Below are positions 41,169-52,298 of a stretch of 64,000 nt of DNA, piece by piece. The position numbers were made by a program, and so were the translations under genes. The notes below the pieces were generated by a model that saw only the letters and a program-made list of their open reading frames with translations, had not been told where the DNA came from and did no database searches. Source of the DNA: Tillus elongatus (taxonomy: Eukaryota; Arthropoda; Insecta; Coleoptera; Cleridae); assembly GCA_964006375.1 (NCBI GenBank), contig OZ023269.1, positions 58,791,468 to 58,855,467 on the forward strand, given 5' to 3'. The number at the start of each line of letters is the position of its first letter. Positions within the stretch are counted from its first letter, which is position 1.

Positions 41169-42102
41169 GGCGAATGGTGTGGATGTCTGTCAATACTTGT
41201 TCTTGAGCGTAGTGCAAACACTCCAACATGTAATATTTAAATGCTGGTGTTACAGTGTTGAGTAACGTTTTTATAGTTTGTATGATTTGCGGTACACTGG
41301 CATCCCATCTACTCAGATCGTTTAATATTTCCACTATGTTTTCCATAAAACACGTGTAAGTCCAGGTAAATTGAGATTCTTTCAGATAGTTCAGTCTTGC
41401 TTTAACCAACACCTCAAGTCTCAGCAGCTGTTCTACACACTCTTCGTTTAAGAATAGATGCATAGATGTGAAACCGTTATCGATACACAAGGCTTTTTCA
41501 CTTAGCACCTTTGAATAGGTTATGCGGCAGTAATTAAGATGATGCACTATAAAGCTATTTGGCTCGTCTTCACCTTTAAGATATTTCCTATACAGCTCAC
41601 GTATGTTGTCTAGGAAATCGTAAAAATCCCACTCTTCCAAGGCTAAATATTGGTTTTCTTCATTCAGAGCCAACGGATTGACAAATTTCACAACATTTGT
41701 AAAGTCGTTTCTTGCACTGATGCCGGTAATCAATTTCAAGGATCGTCGAACACTAAAAGTGGTTTCCATCAATAGCCTGTCGTCAGCCTGATACTTGTTA
41801 AATAAGACTCGTCGTGTTCGGTGTTCTGTGAAATCGGGGCCATCGTTTTCATCAACGGCATAATCGTCATCGTTGTTATCACTCTCTGACACAGACATAT
41901 TCATGTTAATACAATCGCAAGACATGTTTACACAAACTCTTTTAAGTTTAGACTGAAGCTTGCTGACCATGTTAAGTAGGTTTTGTTGTTCCCCCACCAC
42001 AAACGTCTGTTGAATGGTTCTGAGTGGTTTCCTGGTAAATTTTACAAATCTATTGCGATCACTAAATACTTTAACATATTTCATGCTACACTGCATGATC
42101 AT
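41155..42102 (-). CDS. Two-lobed family protein (Polinton 1, second copy)
   Basis: 315 residues from the ATG at 42102, which overlaps the stop of the preceding gene by 17 bases (other in-frame ATGs at 42096 and 42084). Basic N-terminus, an acidic Asn/Asp stretch (ESDNNDDDYAVDENDGPD), then two similar lobes: NQYLALEEWDFYDFLDNIREL and TSMHLFLNEECVEQLLRLEV. The hydrophobic-strand/EW-helix pattern recurs in the proteins at 23130-24098 and 61150-61800, suggesting one family. A PC4-like nucleic-acid-binding role is speculative. No frame defects. Confidence 0.6.
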   Translation of the reverse strand: MIMQCSMKYVKVFSDRNRFVKFTRKPLRTIQQTFVVGEQQNLLNMVSKLQSKLKRVCVNMSCDCINMNMSVSESDNNDDDYAVDENDGPDFTEHRTRRVLFNKYQADDRLLMETTFSVRRSLKLITGISARNDFTNVVKFVNPLALNEENQYLALEEWDFYDFLDNIRELYRKYLKGEDEPNSFIVHHLNYCRITYSKVLSEKALCIDNGFTSMHLFLNEECVEQLLRLEVLVKARLNYLKESQFTWTYTCFMENIVEILNDLSRWDASVPQIIQTIKTLLNTVTPAFKYYMLECLHYAQEQVLTDIHTIRHGSF

Positions 42103-42751
42103 CCAGATATTTCTGCCAGACTTTAACAAACTTGTCTACAGCAACACAATCTTTGTTCTCATATCTATCCCAATCAGCATTGGTTGGAAGACTGTCGAAA
42201 TATTCGCTACAAATTGTATATAACATGTCGGTGGCGTCTGTACGGTGAAGTTTTCGTGTTAGAAAATTAATGGATTTAGTACGTTCAGCATTATCATTTA
42301 AATTAGAACTGTGCTTTAATATATCGTTTAGGTGGTCTGCAATCTTGTGGATGTCATCACAGCTTGAAAACTCAAATTCTTTATTAAACCCTTCTCTCAT
42401 CGTCTCGAGTGTTTCGTGTTTGAGTTCTTCCTCGCTGGGCGGTTCAATTTCAATGTTCGTTGTTTCGAGTGTGACCTCATCAGCATCATAATAATATTTG
42501 TATTGATTTTTTGCTTCTTCGGGTAAATATTTAAAAAATGGTTCACTTAACAGGGCCCCCGGTTGATGTTGAATGAGTGCCACAGCAAAAAATTGTGTAG
42601 AACAAAATCCACTTAAATATAAGTCACACAACTCTACCATATGTCTACTTTCATATTCTTCGGCTTCGGACTTACACCCGTCTCGATAAGCTTGTTTTTG
42701 TATCTTTAACACTAACAGTCTAACTTTTGTGGTGTCGTTCTCACTATTCAT
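42086..42751 (-). CDS. Unknown Polinton protein
   Basis: 221 residues, acidic and mostly helical by composition. No family recognised. The N-terminal 80 residues (HMVELCDLYLSGFCSTQFFA, LSEPFFKYLPEEAKNQ) are duplicated in a broken copy just upstream at 42800-43140, indicating local tandem duplication. It heads the overlapping minus-strand cluster 42751-40731 and has the module shared with 22880-23080 in its upstream region. Confidence 0.6.
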   Translation of the reverse strand: MNSENDTTKVRLLVLKIQKQAYRDGCKSEAEEYESRHMVELCDLYLSGFCSTQFFAVALIQHQPGALLSEPFFKYLPEEAKNQYKYYYDADEVTLETTNIEIEPPSEEELKHETLETMREGFNKEFEFSSCDDIHKIADHLNDILKHSSNLNDNAERTKSINFLTRKLHRTDATDMLYTICSEYFDSLPTNADWDRYENKDCVAVDKFVKVWQKYLDDHAV

Positions 42752-42799
42752 TCTTGTTTCATCTGTATACCACGGGGCTGTTGTATAAACTAAATAGCC

Positions 42800-43140
42800 T
42801 CTGTGTGGACGGTTTGTTTATCGTAATAACGTATGTATTGATGTTTTGCTTCTTCGGGTAAATACTTGAAAAACGGTTCACTTAACGGAGCTCCTGTACG
42901 GTATCGAATGAGTGCCAAAGCAAAAAATTGTGTAGAGCAGAACCCACTTAAATATATGTCACACAACTCGACTATATGTCCGGCTTCATAATTTTCTCCT
43001 TCAGAATCACGTTCGTCGATAAAGGCTTCTTCTTGTATAAAGATACAAGAAGAAGCTGTTTTAATTCAAATTCACAGTCTTCTTCAAACAATCTATTTTT
43101 GTGTCCATACCATAAGACACTGTTAAACGACATGGTACAA
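42800..43140 (-). pseudogene. Broken tandem duplicate of the gene at 42086
   Basis: Minus-strand sequence 42990-42830 repeats 42640-42490 at high similarity (the segments encoding a cysteine-containing YLSGFCSTQFFALALI-type stretch and FFKYLPEEAKHQ). The 5' part contains tandem cttcttgtat repeats and a frameshift, and the 3' part is missing. Confidence 0.7.
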
Positions 43141-43743
43141 CAACTAATAATATAACCGAACTTGCTCACTTATTTATATATTAGGCTAAAATACATGGAT
43201 GATGTCATCCTTTCGGTTTGTACTAGACAAGCTCAAACACGAATAATGGGGGTGATTGAACAGATATAACACAAGATAACATTCACCAAGGTCATCAACA
43301 GACACGTTGTTTACCTTTAAGAGGGCCTCTCTCTTGCATATATTAAACAGATACACAGACAAGTTCAAACACGAATAATGGGGTGATGTCATTCAACGGA
43401 AATTACACTAGATAACAACCGTACAGACAAAGCTCAAACAGGTTTGTGGAACAGGTTTGTGGATGATGTCATACTTCTAACGGCTGTATTCTAGACAAGC
43501 TCAAACACGAATACCATTTACCCATCAAGGGGGCCCCCATACAGTAGTGTTATTTAACTCATATATTGAACTGCTGTCGAGTGTACTCTAGACAGTCTTA
43601 AACAGAACAGTGGTCTTGTTGACAAGGAATAAAAACACATATACATGCTGGTAAATATTTTATTTTCATACATTAATATGTTAAGCTAAGTGTCAGCTGT
43701 TTGATCTGTTAAACAAATATTTTGAACAAGTTACACACACACA
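43141..43743 (-). promoter_or_regulatory. Repeat-rich intergenic region with the shared module
   Basis: Blocks around acaagctcaaacacgaata occur near 43225, 43362 and 43498 in varying forms. They match, in reverse, the region upstream of the gene at 23130. No convincing gene seen. Confidence 0.5.
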
Positions 43744-44625
43744 CTATATATAATCATTATAGTCTTCACTATTTGCTGGTTGATGGTCGGTGTTATCCTT
43801 TGTATAACTGATAATCTTTTGTAATAGCAGACTGAGCTGCTCATATAGACTGCGGGTCGGGCATTGAATACCAAACATAGATAAATCTTTACGGCCTATT
43901 GTAACGACCTGATTGGTAAACTCATCAAATTCGTAATATTTATTTTTACGAAATATGTATATCCGCCCATTGGTGTACCTGAATGCGCCATCAATCTTAG
44001 CTGGGAATTCGGGAGAAAATTTATCTATATAACCTGCTTCTAGTCTATAGAAATTAGATCCCTTCTCACCGATGATTTCATACATGTTGTCCGAATGAAA
44101 TATAATGGTTTTTCCTGTATATGTGTTTACCATTGCATTTATCCGGTCAAACCTCAAAGTATTCAGATATGTGAGATTATTGAAGGGGGCTACAAATGTA
44201 GCTTGTATGCTAGGAAACGCAACAATGCTTAATGTTTCGTCATTGGTAAACATGAGCACTTCACCACCAGGTCTCTGATATATATGTTTAATTTCTTTTA
44301 AATTTTTCAAATGTGGCAGCCAATCTGTCACAAGTTTTGCCTCCGGATAGGGACCCTTCATATTGTTCAAAGGGACAACCCACACCCATTTCTTATAAAA
44401 CAGATACATGTTGTGGTTTATAATGACTAACGGTTTGATCTTGTCTATATAATTACACAAGTCCATAGTGTTTTTGGTTTCAGGTTTTACAGCGACCGCC
44501 TTTGGTTTTATCGAAGGTTTCGTAGTAGTCTTTGTTGTAGTCTTTGTTGTAGTCTTTGTTGTAGTCTTTGTTGTAGTCTTTGTTGTAGTCTTTGTTGTAG
44601 TCTTTGATGTCTTGGTTGTAGGCTG

Positions 44626-44659
<34 letters not shown>

Positions 44660-45459
44660 ATTGCTGTTGTAGAGCGTTGCCCATACAGTTCCTGCATTCG
44701 TTGAATATCTTCGTCAGATATACCGGCCCCAGCATGTGGATACATAAGAGAGTTTTTATTGTTGGAGTGTTTGAGTCCTAAACCGTGTCCCAGTTCGTGT
44801 AGAATAACCATATAGTATGATGAGCCATTTGATGCGTGTAGTTGAAGGTTCCACGTGAGATTATTGCTTATGTGGATCTCTATGGGTGTATTGGCAACAT
44901 TTGGAAAATAAGCGTGTCCTAAAACATCACCGCCAATTGGGTATGTACACGGTTGCCCACCTCTCAAGTAAAAATGTTGGTCATCACAAAAACTTATAAG
45001 TATGTCGGCTTCAGCATAGTTGTTTGTTCTCACTAAATTCAAATTAATATGTTGTTCCCATTGTTTGAATGCTTTTTGTGTTAGCAATAGTACTGTAGGA
45101 TCTGAATAATGTATGTACCATTTCAAAGTTTTCTTTTTCCATATAGGTTTTACTGTTAATAATGAATTCTGTGAAAAATCTTCATCACCACATCGTTTAC
45201 GTTTCATCAGGTTAATGTCTCTACTAGTCAAATTGTTACTTTCGGGTAAACTGAAAAACGTTTGAAACATGTTTAAAGCCTCTGTGAAAGCTTCTGTCTT
45301 CTCTAACATCGTTAGCTGGTCATTGTTAGTGATATTACTGCTTAAATAACCATATTTGATGAGATAATCGTTGGCCAGTTGTCTGTCTGTTTCACTTACA
45401 TCCTCTCCACAGGAGGCACTTAGACAAAGAACACAGATACTCAAGAGTAGCTTGAACAT
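43744..45459 (-). CDS. Secreted matrix metalloproteinase carried by the Polinton
   Basis: 571 residues, no introns. Signal peptide 1-17 (MFKLLLSICVLCLSASC); propeptide with a cysteine-switch-like KRKRCGDED (C90); catalytic matrixin domain with HELGHGLGLKH (H221, E222, H225, H231) and the Met-turn SLMYP (M239). A Thr/Lys-rich linker of repeated KTTT units (about 265-325) follows, then a C-terminal hemopexin-like domain (about 335-555) with repeats such as IDGAFRYTNGRIYIFRKNKYYEFD and a Cys near each end. All catalytic residues are present, so a zinc endopeptidase that degrades matrix proteins is expected. MMPs are not standard Polinton genes; related enzymes occur in some insect granuloviruses. 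It lies inside the element (TIR begins about 770 bp further on), so capture is the simplest reading. The linker is a low-complexity, slippage-prone tract. Confidence 0.93.
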
Positions 45460-46229
45460 GACTGCTCTCCACGTTAACCAGCGTTATACTGTTCAGCTCT
45501 CGCTCTAGCTGTTGTTAAATAGTCGTATGTCTGTCGGTGTGTTATTACAAACGCATCTGTCAGTATAAGTAAAGACATCAAGGTGTCCTGTGTATATCCT
45601 TTCAAACACCGTGTACAAGCTTCAACAAGATTCTATATGATACTTGTTGACAATCAATGGTCTGTCTGTCTGTTTGTGCTGCGTGTTACCAGCGTTACTC
45701 ACTCTAGCTGTTGTTGGTATTACTTGAGCTGTTGCGTTCGTTTTTAGGGGGCTAGTAGTCCGGCTCCCTTGCGATAACTCTAAGTGGGCTCCCTCGGTTG
45801 AAACACTTGTCATGTCGTTGTGTTATTACACATGCATCTGTCAGTTTAAGCAAAGACATCGAACTGTCATGACGTGTGTTGTATCCTTTCAAACAACGTG
45901 TACAAGCTCCAACAATGCCAATCAGTTGTCTGTTTGTTTTGCTGTGTGTTACCAGTGTTACTCACTCTAGCTGTTGTTAAACAGCTGTGTTATTACACAT
46001 GCATCTGTCAGTCTAAGCAAAGACTTTGAACTGTCATGACGTGTGTTATATCCTTTTCAAACAACGTGTACAAGCTTTCAACAATGGCAATCAGTTGTCT
46101 GTCTGTTTGTATCCTCAACACAGAAGACACCTGTTCAGTAGTGTGTGTATTAAGCTGTGAAAGAAGGCTGACGTCTCTTGTTGTATGTAAGTACACTCTT
46201 GTATTATCTCTGTTTGCATTCAAATAACA
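45460..46229 (-). repeat. Subterminal tandem repeats with a decayed ORF fragment
   Basis: Three copies of a 160-290-bp unit (landmarks attacacatgcatctgtcag, ctttcaaacaacgtgtacaa, tactcactctagctgttgtt) start near 45540, 45823 and 45985. The fragment 45622-45813 carries STEGAHLELS and PTTARV motifs like the ORF fragments of the nested element. No intact gene. Confidence 0.7.
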
Positions 46230-46642
46230 AATACAAACATAACCTTAACAAACAATCATATGACTGGTAATCAACACGTGACATAACCTTAATAAACAAA
46301 TACAGACAGCTGTGTGTGTACGAACATAACCTTAATCAACAAATACAAACATAACCTTAATAAACAATCAAAATGGCTTGGTAATCAGTCTGTATACGAA
46401 CACCTAACCTTAATAAACAAATACATAACCTTAATAAACAATCAGACAGCTGGTATTCGACAAACACACATGGAGACCTGACTTGTAGATATCTATGGAC
46501 ACAGGTCAGACGGAACATCTTACGTCATCACAAGACAGTTAATACCTAACCTGGCTTGTGGTTATCTATGGACACAGGTCAGACATCTTGGAACGCTTGT
46601 GACGTCATTACAGGTCAGTTAATACCTAACCTGGGGCTGTAG

Positions 46643-46676
<34 letters not shown>

Positions 46677-46982
46677 ACAGGTCAGACGGAACATCTTAAT
46701 TCCATAGAGAACCCGGGTTGCGGCTGTCTATGACAGGTCAGCCATCTTGGAACGCTTGTGACGTCATCTGACAGGTCAGGTGACAACTGACGTTGACACC
46801 TGTCAGGTTAGCTGACAACTGACAGCTGACAGCTGTCAGGTCAGTGACATTTGACACCTGTCAAATCTGACAGGTCAGCTGTCAACTGTCACAGGTCTGC
46901 GCAGGTCAGCGCATGCGCATGATGACTCGCGCATGCGCAGAAAAAAGTGGAGGGGATGAGCCCAGGTGTCTCCCTATCTACT
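46230..46982 (-). repeat. Right terminal inverted repeat of Polinton 1
   Basis: Reverse complement of the left TIR with local changes, including a (CT)n run at 46645-46674. Contains the TGACGTCA and gcgcatgcgc motifs and ends CTCCCTATCTACT. Confidence 0.9.
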
Positions 46983-46988
46983 TACCTA
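46983..46988. repeat. 6-bp target duplication of Polinton 1 (right copy)
   Basis: taccta, matching 20131-20136. Confidence 0.93.
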
Positions 46989-47361
46989 TCTTGATTTTAA
47001 AACTCTTCATGTGTTATCTAAATATGTGACATCACCGTAACAAAGTATTTGCGCTTATTTGTATAGTGAATTTTTCTACTTTCTTTATTCTTACAGGTTT
47101 GAACTTATATAAATTTTCTAAACATAGAGTTTACCAGGCGCCAAGATCTGAGTTAATTGCCGATCTGCTGACTATCGAGACATTTCAGCAGTTAGAGACT
47201 GATGAACGTACAGTTGACTCCAAGCACTATTGTGTAACTTATTTCTGTCATTCCGTTTTGACAAATTGACAACAGTTAAGTTCCAACAAAAGCTCAGCGG
47301 GGCTGATGAACGCATACGTTTACACACCTATTCAACTGTTGGCGCCTAGTGAACTCGACCA
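46989..47361. other. Right flank of Polinton 1
   Basis: No gene recognised. The 67-codon ORF at 47066-47269 has no known motif and is probably fortuitous. Confidence 0.4.
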
Positions 47362-47435
47362 ATTTAATCCCTGTACGTTTAGCTGATTTACTGGCGTAAA
47401 CTTTAAACACTAACAAGTATTTCTACTCTATATAC

Positions 47436-47517
<82 letters not shown>

Positions 47518-47534
47518 CCATTCTTAAGTCATTT

Positions 47535-47612
<78 letters not shown>

Positions 47613-47840
47613 AAATGACTTAAGAATGGGTTTTTCGTTTCTTTATACAAGTTTAAATAAATGAGAGGCGAAAATTGCATTTTTTCAGTTTTTTGACAAT
47701 TTTTTTAACGACAGTTGCAAAACTTGGCTTTCTCTGCGAGATATTAAAGGGCACGAAATGTTGCAACTTTAATCCCTGTACGTTTAGCTGATTTACTGGC
47801 GTAAACTTTAAACACTAACAAGTATTTCTACTCTATATAC

Positions 47841-47898
<58 letters not shown>

Positions 47899-47915
47899 CC
47901 ATTCTTAAGTCATTT

Positions 47916-47987
<72 letters not shown>

Positions 47988-48145
47988 AAATCACTTAAGA
48001 ATGGGTTTTTCGTTTCTTTATACAAGTTTAAATAAATGAGAGGCGAAAATTGCATTTTTTCAGTTTTTTGACAATTTTTTTAACGACAGTTGCAAAACTT
48101 GGCTTTCTCTGCGAGATATTAAAGCGCACGAAATGTTGCAACTTT
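47362..48145. repeat. Tandem duplication (about 0.4 kb) containing (TA)n-cored hairpins
   Basis: The unit starting tttaatccctgtacgtttag occurs at 47362 and 47768. Each has (TA)n, then aaaacccattcttaagtcat, (TA)n, and the inverse atgacttaagaatgggtttt (47513-47635 and 47894-48010), making very stable cruciform-prone hairpins. Both copies end in a shared aaatgttgcaacttt. Confidence 0.9.
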
Positions 48146-48380
48146 GCAGCATCTAAACCTATCGTCGATCTTTCATAATACGCGACATCCCCCTGGTGAG
48201 GCTCGAATTCGAATCACCCTGTATATTTATTAGGATTTTAAAATTTCCCTTTGCGGTCATTAACAACTATTTACTTAAAAATGTTAAACTTTTCCTTTCC
48301 CAAATTATAAAATTTACTAAAAAGAAAAAAAGTTTTTACTAGTTTACCAGTTTCAACTACATAATATAATATAAACATCC

Positions 48381-48655
48381 TTGGTGGTCCAGTAGGTAAA
48401 CATTTCTATTTCTCCGTACATACTGTAAATTAAGATTAACCGAGGTTGTGGCATTGTGTTTGAAATTTGATGCCTGCACATTCCTCCCTTCCGAAGCGAC
48501 GTAGAGCCGTCAATCCGATGTACCATCTGATGCCCGGCACGTTAAAGATCCCTACCCTCCTTACGGAAAGAAGACTTTGGCCAAAGTTCCAGGACACTGC
48601 AGATAAACTGTCCCCTGGCGTCGGTGATTTACCACAGTCGCAGAAATAATCCGAC
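48381..48655 (+). repeat. Possible tRNA-derived SINE
   Basis: An A-box-like tggtggtccagtaggtaaac head is followed at about 48525-48570 by a core-like ggcacgttaaagatccctac and a downstream tail. The B-box is not clear. The 60-codon ORF here (48467-48649) is probably a by-product. Confidence 0.3.
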
Positions 48656-48875
48656 GTAAATCGAAAAAAGATAAACTATAATATAGGTATGTATACTGAT
48701 GAAATATCGTGTGTTTAACTGAATTCACTAAAAACTAGTATAAACGCAAATAATTATATGTCGATAGTTATAAGCATTTTCTAATGTGCAATTATACTTC
48801 AAATTAACATATTGCTTCAAATGAGCGAAAACTAGGCGCCTAGAACACATATCTGGGGTCTGTTTCGATTTTTTT

Positions 48876-49330
<455 letters not shown>

Positions 49331-50104
49331 AAATGGGGTTTTCCTCAAAACGCCCAGGTCGCGATTTGAAACGTAAAAATTGGCAACATTTAGGCAAAGA
49401 ACATGAAATAAATACCGGTTACGTAAAAAAAAATGTTGCAAGAAGAGTGCTCTTAAGTTTCAACTTTAGCCTTCATCGACCTTTATTTTACTAAAATATT
49501 CCGGGTTTACTTTCAGTTTTTATCTGTTTACATATATACAGGGTGACGCATTTCTACGGTAAAGCTCGATATAATTGTTATTATGCAAGATACGAGAAAA
49601 ATTGTATACGTTAATTATAAGGTCTTGAGCTCTATCTTATAAAATTATTTTGAAAATCACAGCGTGGCTCATAATTCGTTGGTGATAACTGCAATTTTTT
49701 TTTCGAACATTCCTTATACTGTTGCATTTTTAATAGAAATATGATGCATGTTCGTAAAAAAAATCGAGACGCAGTAATTGTGTTTTGGTAGCGTGTTTTC
49801 ATTAAATGCTAGGAAACCAGTTTTCTCAGAAGTATTTAAAGTTAAAGTTAAAGTTATTTGCTGAAAATTTTTGTACATTTTCAAACAATACGGTATTTTA
49901 GTAAAATATCGTAAATTGTTTTTACTATATAGGTTATACCGGTAACTAAATTGATGCCTGCTTGAATTAAAAACATTTTATGGAAATTAACTTCCATAAC
50001 GCACTCGCTGCGTCCAGACTTTTTATAACCTATAGCCGCATACCCAATTTGGTGGCCCATTATTTTTTGAGTTACCGGGGTGATACACACACACACACAC
50101 ACAG

Positions 50105-50168
<64 letters not shown>

Positions 50169-50709
50169 ATATCAAGATAGTAACTGACCACATACATGGG
50201 TTCTAGAGGTACTAGTTCGCGAATTGATTTAAAATTCAAAAGTGTAGGAAAATTCACTAAAAGATATATGTTATAATATATTTCAGAATAACTGCACAAG
50301 GTCAATGTGATGAACTATACAATGCCTCCACACAGCATTTAATAAACAAACCCTGCCCCTTATATTTGTCGGTCCTTACACGCACACAAGCCAGACAGTT
50401 TTTTTAAACTGGTTTTTTTGTTGCCATGTGTAATTCAGAAACACAGTTATGTTTGTAGAAAAAAAAACAGTATGGTTTATGGGGTCTTATACACACTTAC
50501 ATATTTAAGGGGTCTTCACACAACGTGTGCATTAAACATAATTGCGGGACCTCACTTTATTTGTAAATATTTTCTAAACGAGCGTGTGTATAGTATTTTG
50601 GCGCGAATTATCCACATCTGGAGATACATCTATATCCACGACTCATCTCAAACATTAAGATCCCACAAGTTGGTGTGTTTTCGTGTGTCCCTGCAAACAT
50701 ACGAGCACA

Positions 50710-50763
<54 letters not shown>
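49331..50763. repeat. AT-rich intergenic DNA with microsatellites
   Basis: Nothing coding is convincing. Contains a dispersed repeat copy (49730-50060), (CA)n at 50085-50102, (TA)n at 50106-50164 and (GT)n at about 50713-50762. Confidence 0.5.
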
Positions 50764-51120
50764 ACACCGATAACTCAAAAAATAATGGGCTGATTTTGAT
50801 AAAATTTGGCATGTACCTTCCTTTTGTAAGTGGCTTGGATAAGTTCGTTAGTCAGGAAAATCGGACGAGGTTTTCCGGGAAATTTTTGAGTTTTCATTCG
50901 AAAAAAATGTTTATCTCAAAAAATAAAAAAGCTATGATAACCAAATTTGGTGGGTAGGTTTACGATATAAAAAGTAAACTACACACAAAAATTCAGATTT
51001 CTATGTTACAGGAAAAAAAGTTATAATAAAATATTTGGTGCCAGATCATTTCTATGAAAATTCACTACCATAACGCACTTGCTGCGTCCAGACTTTTTAT
51101 TCATTATGATAGGGTGTGTA
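50764..51120 (+). repeat. Dispersed repeat, third copy
   Basis: Begins caccgataactcaaaaaata and includes taccttccttttgtaagtgg and cttggataagttcg; ends with the ctgcgtccagactttttat block also seen near 50010. Confidence 0.6.
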
Positions 51121-51194
51121 GAGTAAACTTGAATCTACTTAATTTGGTGATTAAAATAGTAGAGAGATAATGTCTGTTCTGGAACGACCTTGAC

Positions 51195-51435
51195 GCGGTG
51201 GTGGAGATATTTTCAAGGTCAAGGCCAGCGATATATTTTCCCACGGCCAGGTGTATTTTTTAAGGTCAAGGCCAGCGATGTATTTTCCCACGGCCAGAGG
51301 TATTTTTTTAAGGTCAAGGCAAGATGTATTTTCCCACGCTCACGGCTAGAGGTATTTTTTTAAGCTCAAGGCCAGATGTGTTTCTGCACGGTCGCGGCCA
51401 GCGATATTTTTTTTAAGGTCAAGGCCAACCACATT
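51195..51435 (+). repeat. Tandem repeat of about 50-60 bp upstream of the gene at 51555
   Basis: Five degenerate units of aaggtcaaggccagcgatgt followed by attttcccacggccag and a poly-T stretch. Confidence 0.8.
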
Positions 51436-51554
51436 TTCATGGTCACAGACACATTCAAGTTTACAAATTTATCCTTGAAATTTGTATTATATATGTACAG
51501 GAGATATCTCAGGGAATTAATATTATACGCTTTTCAAATTTATCATTGTAAACT

Positions 51555-52001
51555 ATGGTCCTCGTAATTGACATTCAAGGTTTCAAACTGGAAAATAATA
51601 AATTTCTTCCAAAAGAACTTGCATCGTTTGATGGTTCCAAGATATGTCATTATGTTTTTAAAGCACCATTTAGTCTGGATTATTTACCTCAAAATTTACA
51701 AGTGCAGACGAAATGGTTAATAAACCATCATCATTGTATTGATTGGAAATCAGGTTTTACACCAGTACACAATTTTGCTGAAATAATCAAACATCTTACA
51801 AGCGACACCAACGTCGTTTATGTGAAAGGAAAGGGGAAAGCTGATTATGTAAAAAAATATTCATCAGCACTCGTTTTGGAATTAGATGAACAACCCACAC
51901 TTCAAGCATCTACACCTTCTTGCATTTATCATTTAAATAATCATTGCGTTTGCGCCCTGACTAATGTATACTTTTTATTTAACAATCATGTTATGAATTA
52001 A
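51555..52001 (+). CDS. Conserved VxDxQGF protein (second copy)
   Basis: 148 residues, ATG at 51555. Homologue of 40144-40635: an N-terminal LVIDIQGF, PKELASFDG, HYVFKAP, HHCIDWKSG and VVYVKGKGKA, and a C-terminal Cys/His-containing CIYHLNNHCVC. The frame is intact, and an aataaa signal at 52018 follows the stop. In Polinton 1 its homologue follows the major capsid gene, but here no capsid gene is nearby, so this may be an isolated Polinton remnant or a domesticated copy. Function unknown; an RNase H-like fold is only a suggestion. Confidence 0.65.
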   Translation: MVLVIDIQGFKLENNKFLPKELASFDGSKICHYVFKAPFSLDYLPQNLQVQTKWLINHHHCIDWKSGFTPVHNFAEIIKHLTSDTNVVYVKGKGKADYVKKYSSALVLELDEQPTLQASTPSCIYHLNNHCVCALTNVYFLFNNHVMN

Positions 52002-52211
52002 GTTTTGTATTGTAAAAAAATAAAACTAGTTAAAATATATTGTTTTTTTATTTATTTATTTAAAGCGATGTATAGGAATACAATGTCTAATTACATTTCT
52101 TTTATTCTATAAATTTAAAATGGAACAAAATGCGTAAGTATGTGTTCAATTTCTCCATTTTGCACATAAGCTTTGTATGATAGAACAAAAAACTCTTTTG
52201 TACAGTTACCA

Positions 52212-52298
<87 letters not shown>

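Larger units (their letters stand above)
20137..46982. mobile_element. Polinton/Maverick 1 (26.8 kb, DNA polymerase gene not found)
   Basis: Ends AGTAGATAGGGAGACACC...GGTGTCTCCCTATCTACT with a perfect 6-bp target duplication. Hallmark genes present: retroviral-type integrase, FtsK/HerA-like packaging ATPase, adenain-type protease, minor and major capsid proteins and a PLA2-like protein. Also present are a matrix metalloproteinase and several unknowns. The protein-primed DNA polymerase B, normally a defining gene, was not found in any ORF. About 9.1 kb is a nested palindromic element (26250-35384), so the original was about 17.7 kb, a normal Polinton size. Confidence 0.93.

Noticed and set aside
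43744..45459. Treating the metalloproteinase as a host gene flanking the Polinton
   Set aside because: It lies inside the element, between unknown Polinton genes and the right TIR, and has no introns.
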